Assembly: GCF_936933875.1 (NCBI RefSeq)
Contig: NZ_CAKZIK010000077.1
Span: 1-41,290 of the forward strand
Length of the DNA: 41,290 nucleotides
Direction: 5' to 3'
Source: an uncultured Chryseobacterium sp.
GTDB lineage: Bacteria > Bacteroidota > Bacteroidia > Flavobacteriales > Weeksellaceae
Shown here: piece by piece, positions 14,787-23,777 of the stretch
How the letters are laid out: every line of letters begins with the position of its first letter
Numbering within the stretch: position 1 is the stretch's first letter
Translations under genes and position numbers: made by a program
The notes under the pieces: generated by a model
The model's database searches: none
What the model was told of the DNA's origin: nothing
What the model saw: the letters and a program-made list of their open reading frames with translations, nothing else

Positions 14787-16178
14787 TTAGATGTGAATCA
14801 CTTCACCGTAAGCTGCAGCCGCCGCTTCCATAATTGCCTCGGAAACCGTTGGATGCGGGTGGATTGATTTGATGATTTCGTGACCGGTAGTTTCCAGTTT
14901 ACGAGCTACAACTGCTTCTGCAATCATATCCGTAACGCCTTCACCAATCATGTGGCAACCTAACCATTCTCCGTATTTTGCATCGAAAATTACTTTTATG
15001 AAACCGTCGGTATTTCCATTGGCTGTTGCTTTTCCTGAAGCAGAAAGCGGGAATTTTCCAACCTTAATTTCGTAACCTTTTTCTTTTGCCTGTTTTTCAG
15101 TTAAACCAACAGAAGCGATTTCCGGTGAACAATATGTACAACCAGGAATATTGCCGTAATCGATTTTTTCTACGTGAAGACCTTTGATTTTTTCAACACA
15201 CGTAATTCCTTCCGCAGAAGCAACGTGCGCCAAAGCCTGAGTCGGGATGATATCGCCAATCGCGTAATAACCCGGAACTGAAGTTTCATACCATTCGTTC
15301 ACCAAAACTCTGCCTTTATCGGTCTGAATTCCCACTTCTTCGAAACCTTGACCTTCAATATTAGCAGCAATTCCGACCGCTGAAAGAAGAATATCTGCTT
15401 CCAAGGTAATGTTGCCGTCTTTTGTCTTTACATTAGCTTTAACGCCTTCTCCCGAAGTATCAACTGATTCCACAGAAGCGTTCGTCATGATTTCGATACC
15501 TGCTTTCTTCAAAGATTTTTCAAGGTGTTTTGAAATTTCCTCGTCTTCAACAGGAACGATATTCGGCATAAATTCTACAACTGTTACTTTTGTGCCCATT
15601 GAATTATAAAAATCCGCGAACTCAACACCAATTGCACCAGAACCAACTACAATCATGGATTTTGGCTGTTCTGGAAGTGAAAGTGCCTGTCTGTAACCGA
15701 TTACTTTTTTACCGTCCTGTGGAAGGTTTGGCAATTCTCTGGAACGAGCTCCGGTTGCAATAATGATATGATTTGCCGAATATTCAGTAGATTTTCCGTC
15801 TGCATCAGCCACGTCAATTTTTTTGCCCGCTTTTACTTTTGCGGTTCCCATAATGACATCGATTTTATTTTTCTTCATCAGGAAAGAAATTCCGCCGCTC
15901 ATTTTACTGGCAACGCCTCTACTTCTCTGGATTACTTTAGAAAAATCGAAACCGGGATTTTCAACTGGATTCAAACCGAAATCTTCAGCATGCTTCAGGT
16001 AATGGAAAACGTGAGCCGATTTCAACAAAGCTTTTGTTGGGATACATCCCCAGTTCAAGCAGATTCCGCCTAAATTTTCTTTTTCAACAATCGCAGTTTT
16101 GAAACCTAACTGTGCTGCTCTAATTGCAGTAACATAACCTCCAGGTCCGCTTCCGATGACAATAATATCGTAGTTCAT
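14787..16178 (-). CDS. lpdA: Dihydrolipoyl dehydrogenase (E3)
   Basis: The FAD enzyme reoxidises dihydrolipoamide in 2-oxoacid dehydrogenase complexes and the glycine cleavage system. 463 residues. The FAD dinucleotide fold is GSGPGG (residues 9-14) and the redox disulfide is Cys40/Cys45 in GGICLNWGCIPTK. The NAD fold is VVGSGAIGVEF. The C-terminal interface has the catalytic dyad in HPHPTVSE (His442, Glu447). The gene is solitary. The E1 alpha/beta fusion at 17983-20409 in the same window could use this E3. A TAAATTCG box (16196-16203, minus strand) is a possible -7 element with one mismatch. Confidence 0.95.
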   Translation of the reverse strand: MNYDIIVIGSGPGGYVTAIRAAQLGFKTAIVEKENLGGICLNWGCIPTKALLKSAHVFHYLKHAEDFGLNPVENPGFDFSKVIQRSRGVASKMSGGISFLMKKNKIDVIMGTAKVKAGKKIDVADADGKSTEYSANHIIIATGARSRELPNLPQDGKKVIGYRQALSLPEQPKSMIVVGSGAIGVEFADFYNSMGTKVTVVEFMPNIVPVEDEEISKHLEKSLKKAGIEIMTNASVESVDTSGEGVKANVKTKDGNITLEADILLSAVGIAANIEGQGFEEVGIQTDKGRVLVNEWYETSVPGYYAIGDIIPTQALAHVASAEGITCVEKIKGLHVEKIDYGNIPGCTYCSPEIASVGLTEKQAKEKGYEIKVGKFPLSASGKATANGNTDGFIKVIFDAKYGEWLGCHMIGEGVTDMIAEAVVARKLETTGHEIIKSIHPHPTVSEAIMEAAAAAYGEVIHI

Positions 16179-16248
16179 TATTTTTAATTTTGATGCGAAT
16201 TTACGGATAATTTTTGAGGTTTTTAGATGATTTACATAACCTCAATTC

Positions 16249-17328
16249 TCAACTTGTACTGAAATTCCTGTTCCGCCATTTCATGATGGGCTTTTCAATC
16301 ACATAATAAAGAAATGCAGCCGCGCAAAAACTCAAAATAAAGAACAGGATAAATTTGAGTTCAGATGGAAATGCAGAAAACATCTTCAGTTCAAGACCAC
16401 GGAAAACCAGCCAGTGAACCAAATACAGCGAGTAAGAAATTTTGCTGATGAAAACGATGGATTTTGTAACTACAGATTTTTTCCAATTTAAATTTGTGAA
16501 AAACGGAAACAGCAAAGCCAAACCAATTCCAAGAACGGAAAAATATACCGAGTTGAAATATTTCAGATGTGAATAGTTGTCTTTGAATATGATATATTGA
16601 TTCAAGGCTAAAAGAATGAGTCCTGAAATGAAAAGCAGATTCTTCAGTTTGAACACTTTTTCTTTAGAAAATTCCATCAGCCAAACCGAAAAAATACCGA
16701 AGGCAATGGCATCAAGCCTAAAGAACGCCACTTTTCGAACGCCTTCATAAAAGTGAAATTTTCCTTCATTGAGATTTAAAATTCTCATCAGCAAAAAATA
16801 AATCACGAAAATTAAAACTGCTGAGAAGAAAAGATTTTTAGTTTGAATATTTGGGAAAGTCTTTTTAATAAAGAAAAGCGATAAAGGAAATAAAACGTAG
16901 AACCACTCTTCTACACTCAAACTCCAGGAAATTCCAAAAAATGTGGGCTGAACTTCATAGAAATTCTGGATAAAAAACAAATATTTCCAAAAAGAAACGC
17001 CTTTATTCTGTACGGAATCAAAGAAGTAATTCCCAAAAAAATACACGATAAGCATTATGAAATAAAGCGGTAGCGTTCGAAGCCATCTTCTGAGGATGAA
17101 GTTTTTAAGACTTTTTTCTAGGTTTTTAGATTCAAATACATTGAAAAGCAATTTCCCAATGAGCACTCCACTTAAAATAAAGAACAGTTCTACTCCGAAA
17201 AACCCACACAAAAAAGAAATGAAAAACGAATAACTTCCGGCATAAATAAAGCCAAGACTATGACCAGCCATTACTAAAAGTATTGCCATTGCCCGAACAA
17301 AATCGTAACCAAAAATCCGTCTTTCCAT
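16249..17328 (-). CDS. Membrane acyltransferase, acyltransferase-3 (OafA/YrhL) family
   Basis: A polytopic inner-membrane O-acyltransferase of about 10 helices and 359 residues. It has the family's N-terminal RAMAILLVMAGHS (conserved His in helix 1), FFGVELFFILSG, and the FSWS-like ISWSLSVEEWFYVLFPL with Glu. The C-terminal helix is SYSLYLVHW...YYVIEKP. Such enzymes acetylate or acylate surface polysaccharides or other glycans; the acceptor here is unknown. A GTG three bases upstream also opens the frame, but the ATG at 17326-17328 is preferred. No glycosyltransferase neighbours suggest a specific pathway. Confidence 0.9.
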   Translation of the reverse strand: MERRIFGYDFVRAMAILLVMAGHSLGFIYAGSYSFFISFLCGFFGVELFFILSGVLIGKLLFNVFESKNLEKSLKNFILRRWLRTLPLYFIMLIVYFFGNYFFDSVQNKGVSFWKYLFFIQNFYEVQPTFFGISWSLSVEEWFYVLFPLSLFFIKKTFPNIQTKNLFFSAVLIFVIYFLLMRILNLNEGKFHFYEGVRKVAFFRLDAIAFGIFSVWLMEFSKEKVFKLKNLLFISGLILLALNQYIIFKDNYSHLKYFNSVYFSVLGIGLALLFPFFTNLNWKKSVVTKSIVFISKISYSLYLVHWLVFRGLELKMFSAFPSELKFILFFILSFCAAAFLYYVIEKPIMKWRNRNFSTS

Positions 17329-17353
17329 CACTTCTTCAAAATTATGAAAACCG

Positions 17354-17361
17354 CAAAAATA
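17354..17361 (-). promoter_or_regulatory. -7 box upstream of the acyltransferase
   Basis: On the minus strand TATTTTTG matches TAnnTTTG, about 25 nt before the start codon. No clear -33 TTG. Confidence 0.4.
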
Positions 17362-17439
17362 TTAACTAAAATTTAATAAAACTTTTATATACAGATGTTA
17401 GATTAGTTTCTAATTTTACAAAAAAATGAAGAAGACGTG

Positions 17440-17700
17440 ATGAAGTACACATTAATCAACCGAAACAAAAGCACTGTTGCCAACAGCAATTCCGATTTCG
17501 TACGGTGGATGCGAAAGTCTGATTTACAATCGTTTAAAGAAAATGAAGAATTTATGGAAGCCTATGCTCATCGGAAATCAACTTTTGAGCAAATAGAATT
17601 ACGCTACCATAACGAAGACGAATTTGTGGAAGATCTTCAGAAGAACAATATGCTAAAAATTGAGGAACCACCGAAGAAATGGAATCTTTTCGGAAAATAA
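17440..17700 (+). CDS. Small conserved hypothetical protein
   Basis: A soluble, highly charged 86-residue protein. The ATG at 17440 directly follows an in-frame GTG (17437), so the start could be one codon longer. It contains RWMRKSDLQSFKENEEFM and EDEFVEDLQKNN, and looks helical. There is no recognisable domain, signal peptide or membrane segment. A terminator-like hairpin follows immediately, so it is monocistronic. Coding status is supported by a sensible amino acid composition, its own terminator and lack of a better frame. Confidence 0.65.
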   Translation: MKYTLINRNKSTVANSNSDFVRWMRKSDLQSFKENEEFMEAYAHRKSTFEQIELRYHNEDEFVEDLQKNNMLKIEEPPKKWNLFGK

Positions 17701-17702
17701 AA

Positions 17703-17731
17703 GGAACCGCTTTGAAGCAGTTCTTTTTTTT
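17703..17731 (+). terminator. Intrinsic terminator after the small ORF
   Basis: GGAAC-C-GCTT pairs with AAGC-A-GTTC (one C-A mismatch) and is followed by eight T. Confidence 0.7.
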
Positions 17732-17934
17732 GCCTTAATAAAAATAAACACGATAACCAGGAAATTCCTTTTAATACTCTATCTAATTTTCTCCGTTCTT
17801 CATGCATTGTATACAGGTTAATGCAACTAGAAAGTTATCGCCAAAATTTTTCATTTTCTAAAATTTTTCTCAAAGTTAATTTGAAAAACAATAAAACGTA
17901 TATTTTTTAAGGGTTTGATTTACAGATTTTCACC

Positions 17935-17961
17935 CACAAAAAAGACGCAATCTGCGTCTTT
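17935..17961 (-). terminator. Intrinsic terminator of the E1 fusion gene
   Basis: AAAGACGCA (17941-17949) pairs with TGCGTCTTT (17953-17961) around 3 nt. On the minus strand a T run follows. The rest of 17732-17934 is AT-rich with no coding signal. Confidence 0.8.
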
Positions 17962-17982
17962 AATTATTTTGTTTTTATTGAT

Positions 17983-20409
17983 TTAAATCTTTGGAAATTT
18001 CGTCGGATTGCTCTCGGTAAACATCGCATAAATTTTTTCCACCATATCATCTGCAGACGGTTTGCTGAAATAATCGCCGTCGCTTGCATACGCCGGTCTG
18101 TGATTTTCTGCAGAAATCGTCAGAGGATCGCTGTCCAAATATCTAAATGCTTTCTGTTTTTCCAAAATCTGCTGCAAAATAAACGCTGAAGTTCCGCCTT
18201 CCACATCTTCGTCAATTACGACTAAACGGTTGGTTTTCTTCACACTTTCAGCAATTTCATTGGTTAAATCGAACGGAATTAATGACTGTACATCGATAAC
18301 TTCAGCAGAAATTCCCACTTTTTCCAATTCTGCAGCGGCTTCCATCACAATTCTCCAGGTTGAACCGTAAGTTACTAAAGTCACGTCTTTTCCTTCTTTC
18401 GTCACTTCAATTTTTCCGACTGGAACAGTAAATTCACCTAAATTGTCCGGTTGCTTTTCTTTCAGACGGTAACCGTTCAGACATTCAACAATTACGGCTG
18501 GTTCGTCGCTTTGAAGCATTGTGTTGTAAAAACCAGCAGCTTTCGTCAGGTTTCGTGGAACCAAAATGTTAATTCCTTTTGAAAGGTTTAGAATTCCTGC
18601 CATTGGAGAACCGGAATGCCAAATTCCTTCCAGTCTGTGTCCACGAGTTCTGATAATTACCGGCGCTTTTTGTCCACCTTTTGTGCGGTATTGAACCGTC
18701 GCCAAATCGTCGCTCATTCCTTGAAGACAGTATAAAATATAGTCGAGATACTGAATTTCTGCAATAGGTCTTAAACCACGCATTGCCATTCCGATTCCCT
18801 GTCCCAGAATGGTTGCTTCACGAATTCCGGTATCTGCAACGCGCAATTCACCATATTTTTCCTGCATTCCTTCCAAGCCTTGATTTACGTCACCGATATT
18901 TCCGGCATCTTCACCAAAAACCAAAGTTTCTGGATATTTTTCAAAAATTTTGTCGAAATTATTACGAATCACTACTCTTCCGTCCACTTCTTGTGAAACT
19001 TCAGAGAAAATTGGAGCGACTTCTTTTACATTAGTCGCTTTCCACTGTGACTGTGAATATAAATGTGAAGAATAATTGTCTTTTTCAATTTTATAAACTT
19101 CGTCATATTTATTTTGAAGCCATTGTCTTTCCGTTGAAGAAGTTCCTCTCGTCAGCAGCAAAGCTTTTCTTGCCAAATGGAAAATATCTTTTTTAGCAAC
19201 CGAAATGATTTTGTTGAATTTGTTGATTTCTTCTGCAACATCTGAATTTGCAATCAGTTTTTCAACCAATGGCAAAATCTGACTCTTAAGTTCAGAAATC
19301 GCACCCTGATAATTTTCCCAGGCTTTTTTCTGTCCGTCTTTCGCTGTTTTTTTGGCTTCACCATCAATTGCTTCCAACTCTTCAACTGTTGCAAGAATCT
19401 CTTCGTTTCCATCAATTTCTACTGAATAATTCAAAATCCACTCGCGGAATTTCACCAAACCATCGTATTCGCTTTCCCAAGCTAATCTTTCCTCATTTTT
19501 ATATCTTTCGTGAGAACCGGAAGTTGAATGACCTTGTGGTTGCGTCACTTCAATGACATGAACCACCACTGGAACACTTTCAGTTCTTGCAAAATGTTCT
19601 GCTCGTGCGTAAGCATCCAGCAAAGCTGCATAATCCCAAGCTTTTACCTGGATAATTTCGCAACCCTGATTTTCGCCTTCTTTTCTTTGAAAACCCGAAA
19701 GCATTTCCGCGATATCCACTCGCGCTCTTTGGTTATGCGTGGGAACCGAAATTCCATAACCGTCATCCCAAATAGAAACAATCATGGGAACCTGCAAAGC
19801 ACACGCTGCATTCAAAGTTTCCCAAAAATGACCTTCTGCTGTGGAAGCATCACCAATTGTTCCGAAAGCGATTTCGTTACCGTTATTGGAGAATTTTTCA
19901 GAACCTTCAAATTTTACATGTTTGAAAATTTTGGAAGCCTGCGCTAAACCTAATAAACGCGGCATTTGTCCTGCTGTTGGGGAAATATCGGAAGAAATAT
20001 TTTTGATTTTTGTTAAATCTTTCCATGAACCGTCTTCATTTAAACTTCTGGTAGCATAGTGACCATTCATTTGTCGTCCCGCAGAAGCAGGTTCGCGCTC
20101 AACACTTGTATCCGCATAAAGCTGTGCAAAAAAACTTTCAACAGTTACAGCTCCAACTACCAATGAAAAAGTCTGGTCACGGTAATATCCGGAACGCCAG
20201 TCCCCGTCACGAAAAACCTTTGCCATTGCCAATTGCGGGAGTTCTTTACCGTCACCAAAAATACCGAATTTTGCTTTTCCGGTTAAAACTTCACGTCTCC
20301 CCAAAAGTGCCATTTCCCGCGAAATTCTGCCCATTTTATAATCTTTGAGCACCGCATTTTTAAAATCCTGAAAAGTGACTTCCTGAGTTTCTATATAAGT
20401 GGTTTGCAT
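17983..20409 (-). CDS. 2-oxoacid dehydrogenase E1, fused alpha and beta subunits
   Basis: A thiamine-diphosphate enzyme that decarboxylates a 2-oxoacid and acylates the lipoyl domain of E2. 808 residues. The N-terminal half (to about 330) is the alpha subunit, with the ThDP motif beginning GDAST (186-190) and ending about DDGYG. A helical linker (about 330-470) joins the beta subunit (about 480-800), which has FGEDAG, GIGMAMRGLRPIAEIQY and a transketolase C-terminal domain. This fused form is usual in Bacteroidota and is generally assigned to branched-chain 2-oxoacids, though pyruvate cannot be excluded by sequence. Branched-chain acyl-CoA primers feed the iso-fatty acids typical of flavobacteria. 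The partners lpd (14787) and ilvE (40450) are in the window; E2 is not. Confidence 0.9.
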   Translation of the reverse strand: MQTTYIETQEVTFQDFKNAVLKDYKMGRISREMALLGRREVLTGKAKFGIFGDGKELPQLAMAKVFRDGDWRSGYYRDQTFSLVVGAVTVESFFAQLYADTSVEREPASAGRQMNGHYATRSLNEDGSWKDLTKIKNISSDISPTAGQMPRLLGLAQASKIFKHVKFEGSEKFSNNGNEIAFGTIGDASTAEGHFWETLNAACALQVPMIVSIWDDGYGISVPTHNQRARVDIAEMLSGFQRKEGENQGCEIIQVKAWDYAALLDAYARAEHFARTESVPVVVHVIEVTQPQGHSTSGSHERYKNEERLAWESEYDGLVKFREWILNYSVEIDGNEEILATVEELEAIDGEAKKTAKDGQKKAWENYQGAISELKSQILPLVEKLIANSDVAEEINKFNKIISVAKKDIFHLARKALLLTRGTSSTERQWLQNKYDEVYKIEKDNYSSHLYSQSQWKATNVKEVAPIFSEVSQEVDGRVVIRNNFDKIFEKYPETLVFGEDAGNIGDVNQGLEGMQEKYGELRVADTGIREATILGQGIGMAMRGLRPIAEIQYLDYILYCLQGMSDDLATVQYRTKGGQKAPVIIRTRGHRLEGIWHSGSPMAGILNLSKGINILVPRNLTKAAGFYNTMLQSDEPAVIVECLNGYRLKEKQPDNLGEFTVPVGKIEVTKEGKDVTLVTYGSTWRIVMEAAAELEKVGISAEVIDVQSLIPFDLTNEIAESVKKTNRLVVIDEDVEGGTSAFILQQILEKQKAFRYLDSDPLTISAENHRPAYASDGDYFSKPSADDMVEKIYAMFTESNPTKFPKI

Positions 20410-20426
20410 AAAATCGTTGGTTTTTA

Positions 20427-20434
20427 CAAATATA
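20427..20434 (-). promoter_or_regulatory. -7 box upstream of the E1 fusion
   Basis: On the minus strand TATATTTG is an exact TAnnTTTG match, 17 nt before the ATG at 20409. No -33 TTG is seen at N19-20. Confidence 0.45.
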
Positions 20435-20811
20435 CTTATTTTTTGAATTGGAATTTAATACCATTATTAAATCGATAAAATTATTGAATATCTTTATGAA
20501 TTATTAAAAGGGACCAACTATTTCCACCAAACCTCAAAGTAATTCTGAAATATATTTTTTAGTGGAGTTATTTTCTTAAAAAATCTTATCCATAATTTTT
20601 TTAATTTTTCGCTAATCAATTTACCCTATAAAGAAACTCCGGCAAAAAAAATCCTCAGTTTCTGCTAAAAGATGGAGGTCATTGAAAACGCATTATTTTT
20701 TTCGTGATCAAATATAATAGACCCAGCTTAACATCAGAATTTCTTTTTATACTTTTTAATCATTCTTTTATATAATTAAAATTTTGCCATTTTAATAAGT
20801 TTTTTTTAAAA
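20435..20811. other. AT-rich intergenic region between divergent genes
   Basis: About 380 bp with no open frame of interest, no tRNA-like fold and no clear repeat. It separates the E1 gene (minus) from the DUF892 gene (plus); only their -7 boxes at the two ends are recognisable. Confidence 0.5.
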
Positions 20812-20819
20812 TACATTTG
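20784..20819 (+). promoter_or_regulatory. Probable promoter of the DUF892 ferritin-like gene
   Basis: TACATTTG (20812-20819) matches TAnnTTTG. TTG lies at 20784-20786, a spacer of 25 nt, longer than usual. The ATG is at 20846. Confidence 0.45.
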
Positions 20820-20845
20820 AAGTAACAATTAAAAATCAAACAATC

Positions 20846-21379
20846 ATGGCAAAGAAAACCACTACTGCAGGTAAAGTGAAACCCAAAGCAGATGCTGCTG
20901 ACCAACTTAAAGACTTTATGGTAGACGGGATTAAAGACTTGTATTGGGCTGAAAAAGCATTGGTAAAAAATCTCCCGAAAATGCAAAAAAATGCAACCTC
21001 AAAAAATCTAAAAGCTGCGATTGCAGGACATTTGGAAGAAACCAAAGGTCAGGTAAAAAGACTGGAAGATGCCTTCAAAGCATTGAAATTGAAACCCGAA
21101 GCTGTGAAATGTGACGCGATGGACGGACTTTTGAAAGAAGCTGAAGGAATTTTGGAAGAAACCGAACCGGGTGCAGTTCGCGACGCAGCAATTATCGCTG
21201 CCGCACAAAAAGTGGAACATTACGAAATTGCATCTTACGGAACACTGGCGACGTACGCCAAACTTTTAGGACAAAAAGAAGTTTTGAAACTCCTCCTGGA
21301 AACTTTAAAACAGGAAAAAACCTGCGACAAAGATTTAACCAAACTCGCAAAAACTGAAATCAACCTTAAAGCGAAATAA
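20846..21379 (+). CDS. DUF892 / YciE-YciF ferritin-like protein
   Basis: A 177-residue four-helix protein of the YciF (DUF892) family, related to ferritins and linked to general or oxidative stress in enterobacteria. A lysine-rich, alanine-rich N-terminal tail (about 20 residues) precedes LKDFMVDGIKDLYWAEKALV, and the later helix pairs carry the Glu/His positions typical of the family (HLEETKGQ, AAQKVEHYE). Iron binding is plausible but not shown. It is followed at once by its own terminator, and then by the tail of a broken catalase gene. The pairing suggests a former stress locus. Confidence 0.9.
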   Translation: MAKKTTTAGKVKPKADAADQLKDFMVDGIKDLYWAEKALVKNLPKMQKNATSKNLKAAIAGHLEETKGQVKRLEDAFKALKLKPEAVKCDAMDGLLKEAEGILEETEPGAVRDAAIIAAAQKVEHYEIASYGTLATYAKLLGQKEVLKLLLETLKQEKTCDKDLTKLAKTEINLKAK

Positions 21380-21384
21380 ATGTG

Positions 21385-21409
21385 AAGCGGTTTTATGACC
21401 GCTTTTTTT
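21385..21409 (+). terminator. Intrinsic terminator of the DUF892 gene
   Basis: AAGCGGT (21385-21391) pairs with ACCGCTT (21398-21404) around 6 nt, followed by a T run to 21409. Catalase-derived sequence begins within a few bases of the T run. Confidence 0.8.
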
Positions 21410-21410
21410 G

Positions 21411-22035
21411 GCTAAAATCCTCAGACAAACTTGGGATAGACATTCCGAAGAAAGTTGATATGCCATTGAACCAAAATATCGGCGCAGATGAAAACCCAAA
21501 AAATCACCAACCAAAAGATGCGAATTCTGTGAAAGAAAAATCTGAAAAACTTTCAATGGAAGCGCATAACAAAGGCGACATTAAAACAAGAGTCATTGGA
21601 ATTTTATGCGATAGCAATGTGGATGAAGATTCTTTCAACCAGTTCAAAAAAGTTCTGGAAAAAGAAGGCGCAAGTTGCAAAATTATTGCACCGAAAGGGG
21701 GAAAAATAAAAGGAAACAAAGGCACGGAAATAAAAGTGGACGAAAATTTCCTAACGGTAACTTCTGTTTGTTTCGCAGCGGTTTTCGTTCCAAACGGAAT
21801 TTCTAATGAAGTTATAAAACACGAAGTTGCAAAACATTTGCTGAATGAAACCTTTAAACATTGCAAAGCAATTGCGATTGAAGGAAATGCGAAAACATTG
21901 TTAGAAAACACGGATATTCCTACCGATAAAGATGACAAAGCTCTTTTGGTGGATAAAACTCCGAAAGATTTTGTAAAAGCCATTGCATCGGGAAGAAATT
22001 GGGATCGTGAACTTCATCCAGTAGTTCCGGCTTAA
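21411..22035 (+). pseudogene. katE: 3' remnant of a large-subunit (HPII-type) catalase
   Basis: Translated sequence from about 21411 reads KSSDKLGIDIPKKVDMPLNQ, the hinge that follows the haem core in clade-2 catalases, and then the complete C-terminal flavodoxin/DJ-1-like domain (IKTRVIGILCDSNV...KIIAPKGGKIKG...AVFVPNG...HCKAIAIEG...), ending in the family-typical PVVPA. The whole beta-barrel haem domain (about 500 residues) is missing. Its place is taken directly by the DUF892 gene's terminator, which points to a deletion junction near 21410. A protein could still start at ATG 21460 (192 residues) or GTG 21382, reading through the hairpin. The rest of the frame is intact, so either the deletion is recent or the stand-alone domain is kept. 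It cannot be an active catalase. Confidence 0.8.
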
Positions 22036-22049
22036 AACTAAAACATATT

Positions 22050-22057
22050 TAACTTTG
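22050..22057 (+). promoter_or_regulatory. -7 box inside the hairpin before 22096
   Basis: TAACTTTG matches TAnnTTTG and overlaps the left arm of the 13-bp hairpin at 22051-22084, giving a leader of about 32 nt. No -33 element is clear. Confidence 0.35.
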
Positions 22058-22090
22058 CCAAAATTTTAAAGTTTTGGCAAAGTTTATTTT
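22051..22090 (+). terminator. 13-bp perfect hairpin after the catalase remnant
   Basis: AACTTTGCCAAAA (22051-22063) pairs perfectly with TTTTGGCAAAGTT (22072-22084), with an 8-nt loop and a T-rich flank (TATTTTATA). It is likely the original katE terminator. Confidence 0.6.
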
Positions 22091-22095
22091 ATAAT

Positions 22096-22692
22096 ATGAA
22101 ATCAGATATTCCAAAACAGAAAGAAGGCGCATTTAGTGACACGGTTTCCTCCATCAAATTTGAGAACGAAACGCAGGCGATTGAACATTTTACAGTGGTG
22201 CGAAAACGATTCCTTGATGTGAATTCTTGGGAACTTTTTGCAGGTGAAGAGAAAGCATCATTTTCGCTGACAGATGCTAACGGAAACTTTCTTCTGGATC
22301 ATCCCGCGGTTGGAAATTTTATCAAAATTAAAATTCCCGGGCTACACAATCCGACTGGAGACGGTTTCGACTGGGTGAAAATTGAGGAGATTAAGGAAGA
22401 GAAAAATTTAAATTTTGAAAGTGTTTACATTCGAGTTCGTCCATCGTCCGATCCCACAAAACCAGAAGAAAAAGTAGCTCATTTCTTTGATGAAAAGGCG
22501 ACTTCCAACTTTCTGATCAGACGCGTTGGCGAAGAAATTTTCGCCGAAGTTCATGGCAGAAATGAAGAACCTAATACTGAAAATTTAAATCTTCTGGAAA
22601 AAGCGAGAAATCTTTTAGTGGCAATCGGAGGAATGATTGCGGGATCAAAATTCCAGTGGAAATCTCTGACTGAAGGACTAATAAAAATGTGA
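22096..22692 (+). CDS. Conserved hypothetical protein
   Basis: A 198-residue soluble protein without a signal peptide. Visible landmarks are FLDVNSWELFAGEEKASFSLTD (a Trp-containing segment), GNFIKIKIPGLHNPTGDGFDWV and a glycine-rich hydrophobic end (LLVAIGGMIAGSKFQWKSL). The length, composition and intact frame support a real gene. I recognise the type as a Bacteroidota conserved protein without assigned function. It is convergent with the polyprenyl synthase gene, with 50 bp between the stops. Confidence 0.7.
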   Translation: MKSDIPKQKEGAFSDTVSSIKFENETQAIEHFTVVRKRFLDVNSWELFAGEEKASFSLTDANGNFLLDHPAVGNFIKIKIPGLHNPTGDGFDWVKIEEIKEEKNLNFESVYIRVRPSSDPTKPEEKVAHFFDEKATSNFLIRRVGEEIFAEVHGRNEEPNTENLNLLEKARNLLVAIGGMIAGSKFQWKSLTEGLIKM

Positions 22693-22742
22693 GATTTGTC
22701 CTCTGAATTTCAGGAATTATATTATCTTGATTGAATGAACAA

Positions 22743-23720
22743 TTAGAATTTTCGTTCGATTACATAATCCAACATGAGATGAAGTGACTGTCTGGATTCT
22801 GATTCGGGAAACTCATTGAGGATGTCTTTCGCTTTTTGATGGAAATCTTTCATCACTCCGATCGCATAATCCAGTCCGCCTGATTTTTTTACAAATTCCA
22901 CCAATTCTTTCACCCTTTTCGTGTCGTTGTTGTAGCGTTTAATGGTGTTGAAGTAATATTTTCGGTCGGTTTCATTCGCAGTTCTTAACGTGTAGATTAA
23001 AGGCAAAGTCATTTTCTGCTCTTTAATATCGATTCCAACTGGTTTTCCGATGATGTTTGAAGTGAGGTAATCAAAAAGATCGTCCTTGATTTGGAAAGCC
23101 ATTCCCGTCAAAGTTCCGAATTCTTTCATTTTGGCAGCCATTTTTTCATCTGCATTATTGGAAAGAACACCTATTTCGCAACACGCTGCAATCAAGGTTG
23201 CAGTTTTCTGACGGATTATTTCGTAGTAAACCTCCTCTGTAATATCTAATTTTCGGGCTTTCTCGAGCTGTAAAAGCTCACCTTCCGCCATTTCTCGAAT
23301 CGTTCGTGAAATCACGGCAAGCAAATCAAAATCTTTATGGTCGGTTGAAAGTAAAACTGCTTTCGATAAAAGATAATCTCCCACCAAAACCGCAATTTTA
23401 TTTTTCCATAAAGCGTTGATAGAAAAGAAGTTTCTCCGTTTAAAACTTTCATCCACCACATCATCATGAACCAAAGTCGCCGTGTGAATCAACTCAATCA
23501 TAGAAGCTCCCCGAAAGGATTTTTCGTTCACCTCTCCTACCAATTTTGAACAAAGAAAAACAAACATTGGGCGCATCTGCTTTCCTTTCGTGGTAACGAT
23601 AAAACGGGTGACTTTGTCTAAAAGTGGCACATTGCTCTGCATCGACTCATAAAACTTTTGTTCAAAAAGTTTCATTTCTGTTGCAATCGGTTTCTTGATT
23701 TCTTCTACAATATTCGCCAC
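22743..23720 (-). CDS. Polyprenyl diphosphate synthase (trans-isoprenyl, long chain)
   Basis: Condenses isopentenyl diphosphate onto an allylic primer to make the side chain of respiratory quinones (menaquinone in this phylum). 325 residues. First aspartate-rich motif DDVVD (86-90) in LVHDDVVDESFKRR, second motif DDLFD (213-217) in FQIKDDLFDYL, and GKQMRP for diphosphate binding. The predicted start is GTG (23718-23720), giving the N-terminus seen in relatives (MANIVEEIKKP). The next in-frame ATG (residue 16) would cut a conserved helix. Chain length cannot be read reliably. Confidence 0.92.
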   Translation of the reverse strand: MANIVEEIKKPIATEMKLFEQKFYESMQSNVPLLDKVTRFIVTTKGKQMRPMFVFLCSKLVGEVNEKSFRGASMIELIHTATLVHDDVVDESFKRRNFFSINALWKNKIAVLVGDYLLSKAVLLSTDHKDFDLLAVISRTIREMAEGELLQLEKARKLDITEEVYYEIIRQKTATLIAACCEIGVLSNNADEKMAAKMKEFGTLTGMAFQIKDDLFDYLTSNIIGKPVGIDIKEQKMTLPLIYTLRTANETDRKYYFNTIKRYNNDTKRVKELVEFVKKSGGLDYAIGVMKDFHQKAKDILNEFPESESRQSLHLMLDYVIERKF

Positions 23721-23769
23721 GTATTTATGAGCAATGAGTAATTAGTAATAAGTAATTTTGATACGAAGG

Positions 23770-23777
23770 CAAATATA
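23770..23777 (-). promoter_or_regulatory. -7 box upstream of the polyprenyl synthase
   Basis: On the minus strand TATATTTG matches TAnnTTTG. The leader to the GTG start is about 43 nt and contains an ATTACT/TAATTAC-type simple repeat. Confidence 0.45.

Noticed and set aside
21504..21983. Minus-strand frame of 159 codons over the catalase remnant
   Set aside because: Shadow of the clearly homologous plus-strand sequence.
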